Assembly (NCBI GenBank): GCA_951640165.1
Contig: OX621245.1
Span: 24,978,330 to 25,042,329, forward strand
Source: Pseudoips prasinana
Lineage: Eukaryota > Arthropoda > Insecta > Lepidoptera > Nolidae
Direction: 5' to 3'
DNA length: 64,000 nt
Shown: positions 34,353 to 43,702 of the stretch, one piece after another
How the letters are laid out: each line of letters starts with the position of its first letter
Position numbering within the stretch: the stretch's first letter is position 1
Made by a program: the position numbers and the translations under genes
The notes under the pieces: generated by a model
Told to the model about the DNA's origin: nothing
Databases searched by the model: none
The model's input: only the letters and a program-made list of their open reading frames with translations

Positions 34353-37300
34353 ATAAGGGGGAGAATGACGATAACATCTGGTCAGCCCCAAATGCCAACC
34401 TCACCTGCACGATCCGGACGCTTCACAGGCGAAATTGGATACGCCGGCTTACCAGCTGTCGTGGCGCTCCCTGCTAGATAACAGACGAGGCAATGGCGAC
34501 CGAGCCGTGGCGGGATAACCACTCCCTGCTCAGGCGACTGGGCAGAAGAGGCTCCAGCGGCCTTGGGATCTAAATAATCCCAAAAATTTTCTGGCGCAGA
34601 AGGCAAGGGGAAACCACTGCGGCTACATTCCCAAGAAAGTCACATGAGAGCACAAATAAATGAGACACGATCGCCCTGCGAACCGACTAGCGACCGGCGC
34701 CGTGCTGCGTCCGGGGCACGCGGTGTGAAGTTGGCTACCGGCCATGGCGGGGTAGGAGACCAGGCCCCCCATGGAGTTTCTGCTACTGGAAACTCTATCA
34801 AGCTACGACACCTTCAGAAAATTGGAACATGGAATGTTCGCGGCTTAAACCAACCTGGAAAACTTACCGTGTTAGAAGGAGAAGTAGTTAGAGTCGGTAT
34901 AAACATCTGTGGTCTAAGCGAAACACACTGGCAAGGCAGCGGACATTTATCTACAGACCGCCATATCATTTACTTTTCTGGCAACGACACCAGCAGCAGG
35001 CACGGCGTGGCCTTTTTGATACCAGTAATTCTAAAAAACTGCGTGATGGGATACGAACCGGTAAGCGATCGGATTATCAGCATTAAGCTAAAAGCTCTAC
35101 CAATTAACCTCAACATCGTTCAAGTTTATGCCCCGACCTCCACCGCAAGTGACGAAGCAATCGAGAAGTTCTACTCCGAATTAGAAGATACAATATCGAA
35201 AGTACCCAATAGAGAGTTATTAATCATTCTAGGAGACTTGAACGCTAAGATCGGAGAAAACGCACATCAGCTAGGCAAATGTGCGGGGAAATTTGGGCTT
35301 GGGAAGCGGAACGAACGAGGTGAACGCTTAATACAATTCGCTACAGAAAACGACCTCATGATTCTGAATAGCCTTTTCCAACACCACCCTCGAAGGCTGT
35401 ACACTTGGATATCACCCGATGGAAAAACCCGCAACCAAATAGATTACATCATGATTCGATCGCGATGGAGAACATCTGTAACAAACACTCATACGTTACC
35501 TGGAACCGATTGCGGGTCTGACCACCAACTTTTGATCACCAAACTAAAACTCAAGTTGACAGCAGCCAGAATCATTAAAAAGCCGAGAAAGCTGGAAGTG
35601 AAAGATACTTCGAGATTTCATTCGATTATCGAGAAAAACTGGTCACTATGGTCTGAAGCGGATCTTGTTAACGAAACATCGGATATACTTTGGAACCGAG
35701 CTAAGACACTCATCGCTACAACTGTCTCAGAGGCCGCACCACCAACTGCAATTCATAAAAAACAACACTGGATGACTGATAGTACCCTTGAACTCATCGA
35801 AAAACGCCGGAAGATGAAAGCAGCGGGAGCTGATATCAAAGATCTGAATAAAATTTCGACACAGATACAACTCAAATGCCGACAAGATCATAATGATTAT
35901 CTGCGCAATATTTGTAAAGAAATTGAAACTCATGCAGACAGACATGAGTCAAAAGACTTATATCACAAAATCCGTCTCATTACGAAAACGCTGCCGTCAA
36001 AATCCTTGGCCATTGAAGATCAGAATGGTCAAACAGTAAATGAACTGGATGAAATTTCGGAAGTTTGGAGGAACTACTGTCAGTCCTTGTACCAAGATCC
36101 TCAGTCGCGAAACTTCACACCCACGGAGCCTGCGAATGACATGCTTGAGCCGGACATACTTGAGTCAGAAGTAAGAGCTGCTATACAACACCTTAAGAAC
36201 AGGAAAGCCACAGGGAAAGATGAGATCCCAATAGAAACAATACGAGCATTGGGAGAGCATGGTGTTCATATTTTTCACATCATATGCAACAAGATATGGA
36301 TCACAGGCAAATGGCCGTCTGAATGGGCTCATACAGTCTTCACGCCTCTTCATAAAAAGGGCACCACAAAGAAGTGTAGTAACTTTCGACTTATTGCACT
36401 GATATCGCACGCTAGCAAAATAATGCTACACATCATAAACGAGCGACTGAAAGCATATCTATCCAGAGAGATTGCGCCAGAGCAAGCCGGTTTTGTGAAA
36501 GGAAAAGGAACCCGTGAACAAATCCTCATCGTTCGTCAAATCATTGAAAAAGCCCGAGAGTTGAACAAACCGACGTACATATGTTTTGTTGATTTCTCCA
36601 AAGCGTTTGACTCAGTGAAATGGCCAACGCTGTGGAAAACACTACTGGACATGGGCACGCCGCAGCACCTAATCCACCTGCTTAGGGAGCTCTACGAAGG
36701 AGGAACGGCCTCAGTGCGGACAGATGACCTCCTCTCAAATAGTTTCCATCCAAGTGCGGGCGTGCGACAGGGATGCATAATATCACCTCTACTGTTTAAC
36801 ATCTATACCGAACTTGTAATGCGAATCACTCTCGAAGACTGGAACGATGGTGTTGTAGTTGGTGGATATAAAATTGCGAACTTACGATACGCAGATGACA
36901 CCACCTTATTTGCAAGTAACGCTGGCCTTATGGAGGAGTTACTTCTCAGAATGGAGCGCGTGAGCCTAACGTTCGGTTTAAAGATAAACCGATCTAAGAC
37001 CAAGATGATGATTGTAGATCGCGTCAACGACAACTCGCCCGAAGTGACACAGATTGCGAATTGCGACGTGGTTCAGACATATGTATACCTTGGGGCTCTA
37101 ATCTCAAACAACGGCAGCTGCGTAGATGAAGTAAAACGACGCATGGCCATTACCAGAACTGCGATGGAAAAATTAAGAAAAGTGTGGAGTAATCGTAACA
37201 TTACTAAAAGCACCAAAACCAGACTCGTGCGTACACTTGTGTTCCCCATTTTTCTTTACGCGGCAGAGACATGGACAGTGCGCGAGTTGGAAAAGGGGAA

Positions 37301-37716
37301 GATAGATGCTCTGGAGATGTGGTGCTGGAGGAAGATGCTCGGGATATCGTGGACGGAGTTCCGCACTAACAAATCGATACTTGAAGAGCTCGGCATCACG
37401 CAGCGTCTATCGGCCATAGTACGGTCGCGCATACTGCAGTACTTCGGACATGTCTCTAGACGGGATAACGACTGCATAGAACGACTGGTTGTGCAAGGAA
37501 AAGTGGAGGGAACCAGATCACGTGGCAGGGCACCTATGCGCTGGACTGACCAAATAAAATCCGCAGTAGGAAGCTGCGTATCTGACTGTGCCAGACAGTC
37601 CGCCAACAGAGAGAGATGGCGGGAGATCGTGCGGAAAGCTGTGCCCACCCTTACCACCAACGTGGATGCCTCGATGTGACCACGACCGCTCTGCCAAGAG
37701 CGTAACGAAAGAGAAG
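34348..37716 (+). mobile_element. Full-length RTE-type LINE with 11-bp TSD
   Basis: 3369 bp between AAATTACTTTT at 34337-34347 and the same 11 bases at 37717-37727. A 296-bp GC-richer 5' UTR precedes one long ORF; the 3' UTR is only about 37 bp (ends AACGAAAGAGAAG), typical of RTE-clade elements. Intact ORF and perfect target duplication indicate recent insertion and possible competence. It is distinct in sequence from the RTE at 43703. Confidence 0.9.
34644..37679 (+). CDS. RTE ORF: APE endonuclease and reverse transcriptase
   Basis: 1011 residues, uninterrupted. Endonuclease about residues 58-305: GTWNVRGLN (Asn), GLSETHWQG (Glu), VQVYAPTS, ILGDLNAKIGE (Asp and Asn), NQIDYIM, GSDHQLL (Asp-His). 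Reverse transcriptase about residues 500-800: CFVDFSKAFDSVKW (first catalytic Asp, near 648), AGVRQGCIISPLLFNIY, LRYADDTTLF (catalytic Asp pair, near 750), INRSKTKMMI, YVYLGALIS. The C-terminus FGHVSRRDNDCIERLV with GRAPMRWTDQI is the RTE tail domain. Nicks target DNA and copies its own RNA in the nucleus. All catalytic residues appear intact. The N-terminal 55 residues (Arg-rich) are unassigned and the first Met may not be the only start. Confidence 0.9.
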   Translation: MRAQINETRSPCEPTSDRRRAASGARGVKLATGHGGVGDQAPHGVSATGNSIKLRHLQKIGTWNVRGLNQPGKLTVLEGEVVRVGINICGLSETHWQGSGHLSTDRHIIYFSGNDTSSRHGVAFLIPVILKNCVMGYEPVSDRIISIKLKALPINLNIVQVYAPTSTASDEAIEKFYSELEDTISKVPNRELLIILGDLNAKIGENAHQLGKCAGKFGLGKRNERGERLIQFATENDLMILNSLFQHHPRRLYTWISPDGKTRNQIDYIMIRSRWRTSVTNTHTLPGTDCGSDHQLLITKLKLKLTAARIIKKPRKLEVKDTSRFHSIIEKNWSLWSEADLVNETSDILWNRAKTLIATTVSEAAPPTAIHKKQHWMTDSTLELIEKRRKMKAAGADIKDLNKISTQIQLKCRQDHNDYLRNICKEIETHADRHESKDLYHKIRLITKTLPSKSLAIEDQNGQTVNELDEISEVWRNYCQSLYQDPQSRNFTPTEPANDMLEPDILESEVRAAIQHLKNRKATGKDEIPIETIRALGEHGVHIFHIICNKIWITGKWPSEWAHTVFTPLHKKGTTKKCSNFRLIALISHASKIMLHIINERLKAYLSREIAPEQAGFVKGKGTREQILIVRQIIEKARELNKPTYICFVDFSKAFDSVKWPTLWKTLLDMGTPQHLIHLLRELYEGGTASVRTDDLLSNSFHPSAGVRQGCIISPLLFNIYTELVMRITLEDWNDGVVVGGYKIANLRYADDTTLFASNAGLMEELLLRMERVSLTFGLKINRSKTKMMIVDRVNDNSPEVTQIANCDVVQTYVYLGALISNNGSCVDEVKRRMAITRTAMEKLRKVWSNRNITKSTKTRLVRTLVFPIFLYAAETWTVRELEKGKIDALEMWCWRKMLGISWTEFRTNKSILEELGITQRLSAIVRSRILQYFGHVSRRDNDCIERLVVQGKVEGTRSRGRAPMRWTDQIKSAVGSCVSDCARQSANRERWREIVRKAVPTLTTNVDASM

Positions 37717-37926
37717 AAATTACTTTTACTGCCTTGTTGACTAAGGAGTAGCGTATGCAGGTCCTAGGTTCAAACCTCAGGTTACTTTTGAATAATAAAC
37801 TGATCCAAGAAGTTCTTAATATATCTACATTAGTACATATCTATTTTTTTTCATTTTATTATCGTTCATGGTAAGTTGACAATTAATAAAATAATCGAAG
37901 AGGCTTTTTCAATTATAAACTTTTGA

Positions 37927-38150
37927 CTGCACGTGTGGCGCAGCGGCTAAGACGACTGCCTCGCCGCTTCATGACGCGGGTTCGAGTCCCGCGCCGGACA
38001 ACTATTTGTGTGAGCCATAAATAGTTGTTCTGAGTCTGGATGTAATTTGTGTCCGTCTATTATATGTTTGTATAGTACCCCGCGACACAGGGATGAGATT
38101 CCCTAGTGCGGGCGTTGTCTCTTATAAAAGAAAGAAAGAATAGAATAGAT
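37927..38150 (+). mobile_element. SINE S1, complete copy
   Basis: CACGTGTGGCGCAGCGGCTA (A box), CGCGGGTTCGAGTCCCGCG (B box, perfect stem), ATAAATAGTTGTTCTGAGTC, TGTGTCCGTCTATTATATG, CCGCGACACAGGGATGAGAT and CTAGTGCGGGCGTTGTC, tail with AAAGAAAGAAAG. About 220 bp. The best-preserved S1 copy here, so the family reference. Confidence 0.85.
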
Positions 38151-38216
38151 TAAAAAGTTTATAAATACTTGTAGCAATGAAAAAGTCTCAAAAACAGAAC
38201 TAGTAAGCTTATTTGA

Positions 38217-38418
38217 CGGGCTTGTTAGCGTGGTTGGCAAATGATTACGTTTCACGCTGGAGGTCGTGGGTTCGATTCCCATCCAGGACAGATTTTTGTG
38301 TGCATGAACATGTATGTTTGGCCTGAGTCTGAGTGTAATTATCTATATAGTTGTATATTTACAAGAGAAAAGTAGTATATCTAGTATATCAGTAATCTGG
38401 TATCCATAGTACAATATA
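38217..38418 (+). mobile_element. SINE S2, complete copy
   Basis: CTTGTTAGCGTGGTTGGC (A-box region), GTGGGTTCGATTCCCATCC (B box), TTGTGTGCATGAACATGTAT and TTTGGCCTGAGTCTGAGTGT; ends near GGTATCCATAGTACAA. The body shares CTGAGTCTG with S1, suggesting related 3' modules. Confidence 0.8.
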
Positions 38419-38424
38419 TGTTTT

Positions 38425-38695
38425 TTTATATCAGCCGTCGACAAATGAGCAAGTGGGTCACCTGATGGTAAGTGATCACCGCCGCCCATGGACACTCGCG
38501 ACACCAGAGGAGTAGCGGGTGCGTTGTCTGCCTTTAAGAGTGTTGCTGACCCTTCCCCCACCCCAATGAGCTCTGGCGACCTTACTCACACTCGGAAACA
38601 CAATATTAAAATTATTAATGTTATCATTAAGTGGAGGTGACTTCCCCAGTCGGGCTGCTCTTTGAGCGAATGAACGCTATGCCCTACCTCTCTTG
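38425..38695 (-). repeat. Dispersed repeat family D, minus
   Basis: Reverse complement GAGAGGTAGGGCATAGCG, AAGAGCAGCCCGACTGGGGA, GAGTAAGGTCGCCAGAGCTC and GGCGGCGGTGATCACTTACC; A-rich end abuts the end of the S2 SINE at 38418. Confidence 0.65.
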
Positions 38696-38699
38696 AAAG

Positions 38700-39155
38700 C
38701 TCTGCTTAGTATGGAATCACTTGGCCGTGTGTAAATAATGTCCCAGGATATTATTATTATTATATTTCACTCACTTCCTTCCCCTCAAATGAGTGTGTTT
38801 GAGACAAAACATCGTCTTTTTAGTGGACATGATCTCATTGTTGAAAATAATACGGGTTAATGTCATTTGTCTTATTTTTCCGATCTCAGTGGAAATAGAG
38901 TCAGACACTAAACATCTTAGTCATAAAACTTAATACTTAATGGAAGACGATTAATGTCATTTCTTACAGTTCATTAAAGCGGACCGTTAAAAACAAGTCT
39001 AGTAACCGTTAGAACATTTAAAGAGATTGCAAACAAAGAGGTTTAACTGCAATATAAGAAATTTTACCAATTAGTAAAAAAGTAAGCCTTATTTTGAATC
39101 GATTAATTATTATGTGTTTTATTACCAAATGCAACAGTTTTTTTTTATACTAGCC
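38700..39155. other. Intergenic, nothing recognised
   Basis: AT-rich; no repeat match noticed. Confidence 0.4.
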
Positions 39156-39159
39156 TATA

Positions 39160-39430
39160 ATAGTGTCCCACTGCTGAGCAAAGGCCTCCCCCTTGGTTTT
39201 CCAGATTTCCCTGTCTTTTGCAATTTCAGGCCAGTCGTTACAAAACCAGTTCAGGTCATCACACCACCTCCGTTTGGGCATACCGCGTCGACGTCGGCCA
39301 TTTTGAGGAACCCAATTGGTTGTGTTCTACGCCTATCTGTCTGGAAGCTTACGTGAAGCATGTTCAGCACAGTTCCACTTCACCCTGGCGGTAATTTTGC
39401 CAACATATTCGAGTTTTGGAGCGCAGTGTT
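39160..39430 (-). mobile_element. RTE-type LINE 3' end, minus, third lineage
   Basis: On the minus strand: WVPQNGRRRRGMPKRRWCDD, LNWFCNDWPEIAKDREIWKT, KGEAFAQQWDT, then the 3' end. The GRPxxRWxDD and EAFxQQW motifs are the RTE C-terminus, but sequence differs from both full-length elements here. 5' truncated. Confidence 0.75.
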
Positions 39431-39585
39431 GTATTTCGGAATGCTACAATAAAGATGTGATTATCTTTTTACTTTTGATCCGCACTGAAAAATTGAATCC
39501 CTGTATTGCGGGGATTCTATAAACATTTCACAATTCATGGATTCAACGCGTACACAGACTCAGAACCACTATGTATGTGTTGTGT

Positions 39586-39672
39586 GAAAGTGAACCTTAC
39601 GCTTTTGTGATAAAGTTGAAAATCTATAAAAGAAATTTGACAGATTGGGGTAACTGGATGTGCTGGCGTCTG
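39586..39672. mobile_element. TA-MITE copy 7, right half only
   Basis: Starts inside the element (GAAAGTGAACCTTACGC) and ends GTGCTGGCGTCTG before TA. The left terminal repeat is missing. Confidence 0.75.
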
Positions 39673-39856
39673 TACAACAAAGATGCGATATTATATCTTT
39701 TTACTTTTGATACGCACTGAAAAATTAAATCCCTGTATTGCGGGGATTTTATAAACCTGCAATACATGGATTCAACGCAAACACAGACTCAGTACCACCA
39801 TTAATGTATGTTTTATGCTGACTCGGCTAACTATTGGTGTGTTAAACAAATAGATG

Positions 39857-39991
39857 CAGACGCCAGCATATCAATCTACCCCAGTCTGTCAAATTTCCCC
39901 AATTGAAAGTGAACCTTCTGTTTAAGGGATAAAGTTGAAAATCTATAAAAGAAATTTGACAGTTCGGGGTAGTTCGATGTGCTGGCGCCTG
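39857..39991. mobile_element. Palindromic TA-MITE copy 8
   Basis: CAGACGCCAGCATATCAATC to GTGCTGGCGCCTG. Left flank TG, right flank TA. Confidence 0.75.
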
Positions 39992-39999
39992 TACCTACT

Positions 40000-40425
40000 C
40001 TTTCGGGGAATATCCCCGAAAACATGCCGACGTAGGTATTTGCGAGAATACGGGAGAAAACTTACCTCAACAACTGCGCCACACGTGCACTCATTTATTG
40101 AGTGAGTGAAGAGAGTTCTCTGCGTAGATTTGGATAAATGACAATTTCTATGTTACACACATAGTAATCGATGATTGTCCGTTGACATTCAATTCGTTAT
40201 TTCAATGGTCATAAATTCTGCCTGGAACGATATTAATTTTATAATAATATGCGTAAGAAAAATTACTTCTTCAAACATGTAATTTTAACTAACTAACTAG
40301 CTGACCTACTACTACTAATATATAACTAACCAACCCCTAGCAAAAATAATATCTTGGAACAACTACAAAAAACAACTTTCAAAGAGACTACAGCATTTAA
40401 GGTTTCAAAGGGTCGCGAACGTGCT
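40000..40425. other. Intergenic, nothing clear
   Basis: A TTTCGGGGAATATCCCCGAA palindrome is at about 40001. A TGCGCCACACGTGCA piece near 40075 is an S1 head in reverse. Confidence 0.4.
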
Positions 40426-40429
40426 AATG

Positions 40430-40535
40430 ATGTCCCTGGTGTGGCAAGCGTTCATAGGCTACGACGACCACTTACCATCAAGTGGGCTGTATGATTGTAT
40501 GCTAACTAATTTATACAAAAAATAAACAAGACTGC
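40430..40535 (+). repeat. Family E repeat, diverged
   Basis: CCCTGGTGTGGCAAGCGTTC and CCACTTACCATCAAGTGGGC then ATACAAAAAATAAAC tail; the same ends as the 11030 copy. Confidence 0.5.
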
Positions 40536-40569
40536 CACTGCCATCTGATCAGACGAATTTTAATAAACT

Positions 40570-40880
40570 TATATATTTCTAAATCTATACATAATAATAT
40601 AATAAAATCGTAGGAAAGTTAATATGTTCATTGAATATTTCTTTTAGAGATACTTTGATCGTGATCTACAATCGATACCGAAACCAAAAATATATTTTTT
40701 TGAATTTTTGTCTGTTCGGCTCTGCATGGATTTACTTCAAATTTTGTATGAATATTAGTATATTACTAAGAGCTCGGGTCAACATATAAGATACCTACAT
40801 ATTATCACGCTATCACCTACGGGGGAGGAGCTGTGATAATTTATAAATTTAAACTCGGGTAATAGGGGCACAGCTAGTAC
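40570..40880 (-). repeat. Family A1 repeat, minus
   Basis: Reverse complement begins ACTAGCTGTGCCCCTATTAC and contains CACAGCTCCTCCCCCGTAGG and GATCACGATCAAAGTATCTC. Confidence 0.65.
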
Positions 40881-41394
40881 ATACATATTATAGACAATAA
40901 GTATTCGCTAGAAAACAGCACTCAAAAGTGCTATTCTAAAATTGGAAAATGTAGATACATGGTTTTGTTTGGCATCTCTCCATTCTATCTAGAACACCCG
41001 CAAACATTAACTGCTCCATTTTTATTGCAGTAAAGTTCTAAGAGTGGATATCATATATATATATTGCTGCAGTTAACTATAAACATTAAAGGTTTATTGA
41101 ATTGGAATATACTGCTTTCAAATCTGGTCGTAAATATATTATGCATTTTTTTTTAATATTTGTTGTCCATGTCGCCTTAGTATCCTTGTGTCGTTACGTA
41201 TAGTTATTATTATTTTACATATACTCACACCTGATTTCCAGAGGGTTAGGCAGCTAGACAACAGATTTCCATTTGTCACAATCTTTCCACACCTCTTTTA
41301 CCTCGTATAGTGTCATTACATTCTTCATTTCTACATGCACGCCGGTTTAGGGTACTTTTTATCAATGTGTTTATAACATGCACTTTTATATATA
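40881..41394. other. Intergenic, nothing recognised
   Basis: No coding or RNA signal found. Confidence 0.4.
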
Positions 41395-42121
41395 TACTAG
41401 TTGTGCCCCGCGGTTTTACACACGTTAAATTTTATAAAATGTCACAGCTCCTCCCCCGTAGGTGATAGCGTGATAATAATATGTAGCCTATATGTTGAGC
41501 CGACCTCTTAGTAATATTCATGTAAAATTTTAAGTAAATCCATGCAGTACTTTTTGAGTTTAGCCCGGACATACATACAGACAAAAATTCTATAAACTAT
41601 ATTTTTGGTTTAGGTTAGGTTTAAAGAACTTTATTTCTCATAAGAACTTTACAGCTCGCTTGAATGAGATACATACTCGTAGTTATGACATATTAAGTGA
41701 CATAAACTGGTTACATCTAATTTTAACATTTCTTAAATATTTCATTTAAACGTGCACAGTTGACATTACTTTAAAATATGAATATGTAATAAATAACAAA
41801 AAATAATCAAAAATCTAAATTAATTAATTCTTAGCATTAAAACTTTAACATTGCAATATAAAATAAATAATTTAAAAATAATCTACCAATCAATTCATAA
41901 CAATTTAACATAAATTTACAACAAACATTCAGATTATTATGGAAATTATAGTAGGTATTGTCATGTCGGGAACAAGAACGAAAACACCAGAGGCAAGTAT
42001 AAAAAGTATATAGTTTTTGGTTATTTTTTTTTTTCTTAACTTTGTCTAGAGGCATATATGTATATGTGCATGTGTAGGTAAGTATATATTTATCACATAA
42101 TTTTATTTGGAACTTTTTAAG

Positions 42122-43693
42122 TCAGATTTTAAGATTTTGTATGTGCCTTTTAAGTTTTATTTTATATATATTCAATGTTTTACATTCCTTTAGGTAATTT
42201 GGCAAACTATTGTAAAGTTTCCCGCCCTCATATAGGACGTTCTTTTTACCATAATTGGTTCGCGGATGGGTCAGTTGTAATTTGTTACGGCTTCTAAGAT
42301 AGTGTCTGTGTTCTTTTTGTGTGGATGTTATGTTTGAGTGTATATGTCCTAAGATTATTTTCTTAATCAGTACGCATGTGTTAAACAAATAAATTTGCGA
42401 TATGTTGAAAATCTTGGTTTTAGCATACAATGTTTTGGTGGGGGTGAGAAAATCGTAGTGATATAGTACCTTAATAAGTTTATTTTGTAGAGTTTGTAAT
42501 GTGCCTAAGTTTGTTTTTGCGGCAGCTCCCCATATTTCAATCAGATACTCTAAATGCGGTTTTATTAGAGAATTATATAAAATTGTGCGAATTTTGGGTG
42601 TTATACATTTATTAATTTTCCGTAGAGCTCCTAGTGTTGAGGTCAGTTTAGCTCTGACGTGCTCAATGTGTTCCCTCCAGGTTAACCTGTCATCTAACCA
42701 AAGTCCTAGGTATTTTTCTTTATGCGATCTATTGATTGTTGTATCGCTTATGCGGAGCGGTGGGTGATCAGTGATTTTTTTATTTTTCGCGGAGAAAATC
42801 ATATATGACGTCTTTGAGGTATTTACTGTAAGAAGGTTACACAAAAACCACTCATTGAGTAAGTCGAGATCCTTTTGAGCCTGGTGAATGAGGTCACGTA
42901 TTGAGTTACCAAAGTAAAATAGGCAAGTATCATCGGCGTAGACCGTCAGGTGTCCCGTTAATCCTATGTTATTAATATTATTGATATATTTAAGGAAAAA
43001 TAGCGTTCCGACGACTGACCCCTGGGGAATTCCGTATGTGATTTTTTTACGGTCACTACAATGTGCGCCGATTTTAACTATCTGGTACCTATTATTCAGA
43101 TAGCTTGCACAAGTGTTAAGGGCTGATCCAGTGATACCTATATTATTAAGTTTCTGTAATAACTTGACATGGCTTACAGTATCAAAGGCTTTTTTCAGGT
43201 CTATGAAGACGCCCAGTGAAATCTGCTTATGGTCAATACTTGTTCTAATTTTAGTGGTTAGATCTAGGGTTGCTGCGAGTGTATTTGATTTGGACCGAAA
43301 TCCGTATTGTTGCTGAATTAATAATTTCTTTTTAGTTAGGTATGTATCAAGGCGAGTGTATAAAATTTTGTCAAAAATTTTCGATAATACTGGTAACACG
43401 GATACCGGTCTGTAATTACCTGTGTCAGTTTTTACGCCCGACTTGTAAATAGGGCTTACTTTGGCAATCTTAAGGGAGTCTGGAAACATACCCTCTTTTA
43501 AACATCGGTTAATACATGCCGTTAAACTTTGTACTATCACATATTTCATACATTTTATTACCTTTGTGCTAATTCCATCTATCCCAGTGCTAGTATTACT
43601 ATCCAGGCAATCTATTAACTTAATTACCTCGCCTACGGTGCATGGTTCGAACTCATCTAAAGTTACTTCATGTGTGTAGTTGCTGTTATACAT
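42122..43693 (-). CDS. LINE ORF2, reverse transcriptase half
   Basis: 523-residue open frame. RT motifs in order: VSPIYKSGVKTDTGNYRPVS, LIQQQYGFRSKSNT, GVFIDLKKAFDTVSH (catalytic Asp), YGIPQGSVVGTLFFLKYIN, LTVYADDTCLF (catalytic YADD), VNTSKTSYMIFS, EKYLGLWLDD. C-terminal part TLYAKTKIFNISQIYLFNTC to GGKLYNSLPNYLKEC is usual for CR1/jockey-group LINEs. RT fingers, palm and thumb are uninterrupted. The true N-terminus lies on the other side of the RTE insertion; the first Met here is accidental. Confidence 0.9.
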   Translation of the reverse strand: MYNSNYTHEVTLDEFEPCTVGEVIKLIDCLDSNTSTGIDGISTKVIKCMKYVIVQSLTACINRCLKEGMFPDSLKIAKVSPIYKSGVKTDTGNYRPVSVLPVLSKIFDKILYTRLDTYLTKKKLLIQQQYGFRSKSNTLAATLDLTTKIRTSIDHKQISLGVFIDLKKAFDTVSHVKLLQKLNNIGITGSALNTCASYLNNRYQIVKIGAHCSDRKKITYGIPQGSVVGTLFFLKYINNINNIGLTGHLTVYADDTCLFYFGNSIRDLIHQAQKDLDLLNEWFLCNLLTVNTSKTSYMIFSAKNKKITDHPPLRISDTTINRSHKEKYLGLWLDDRLTWREHIEHVRAKLTSTLGALRKINKCITPKIRTILYNSLIKPHLEYLIEIWGAAAKTNLGTLQTLQNKLIKVLYHYDFLTPTKTLYAKTKIFNISQIYLFNTCVLIKKIILGHIHSNITSTQKEHRHYLRSRNKLQLTHPRTNYGKKNVLYEGGKLYNSLPNYLKECKTLNIYKIKLKRHIQNLKI

Positions 43694-43702
43694 GTGGATG
43701 TT

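Larger units (their letters stand above)
39440..39995. repeat. Tandem duplication containing TA-MITEs
   Basis: Unit 1 about 39440-39675 and unit 2 about 39676-39995 share AAAGATGNGATNATATCTTT-like sequence, CGCACTGAAAAATTNAATCC, CTGTATTGCGGGGATT and CATGGATTCAACGC. Each unit ends in a TA-MITE; in unit 1 only the right half of the MITE remains. Confidence 0.75.

Noticed and set aside
41607..41630. Telomeric (TTAGG)n tract at the 3' end of the CR1-type LINE
   Set aside because: Only about two imperfect units (TTTAGGTTAGG); too short to call telomeric or a telomere-targeting LINE.
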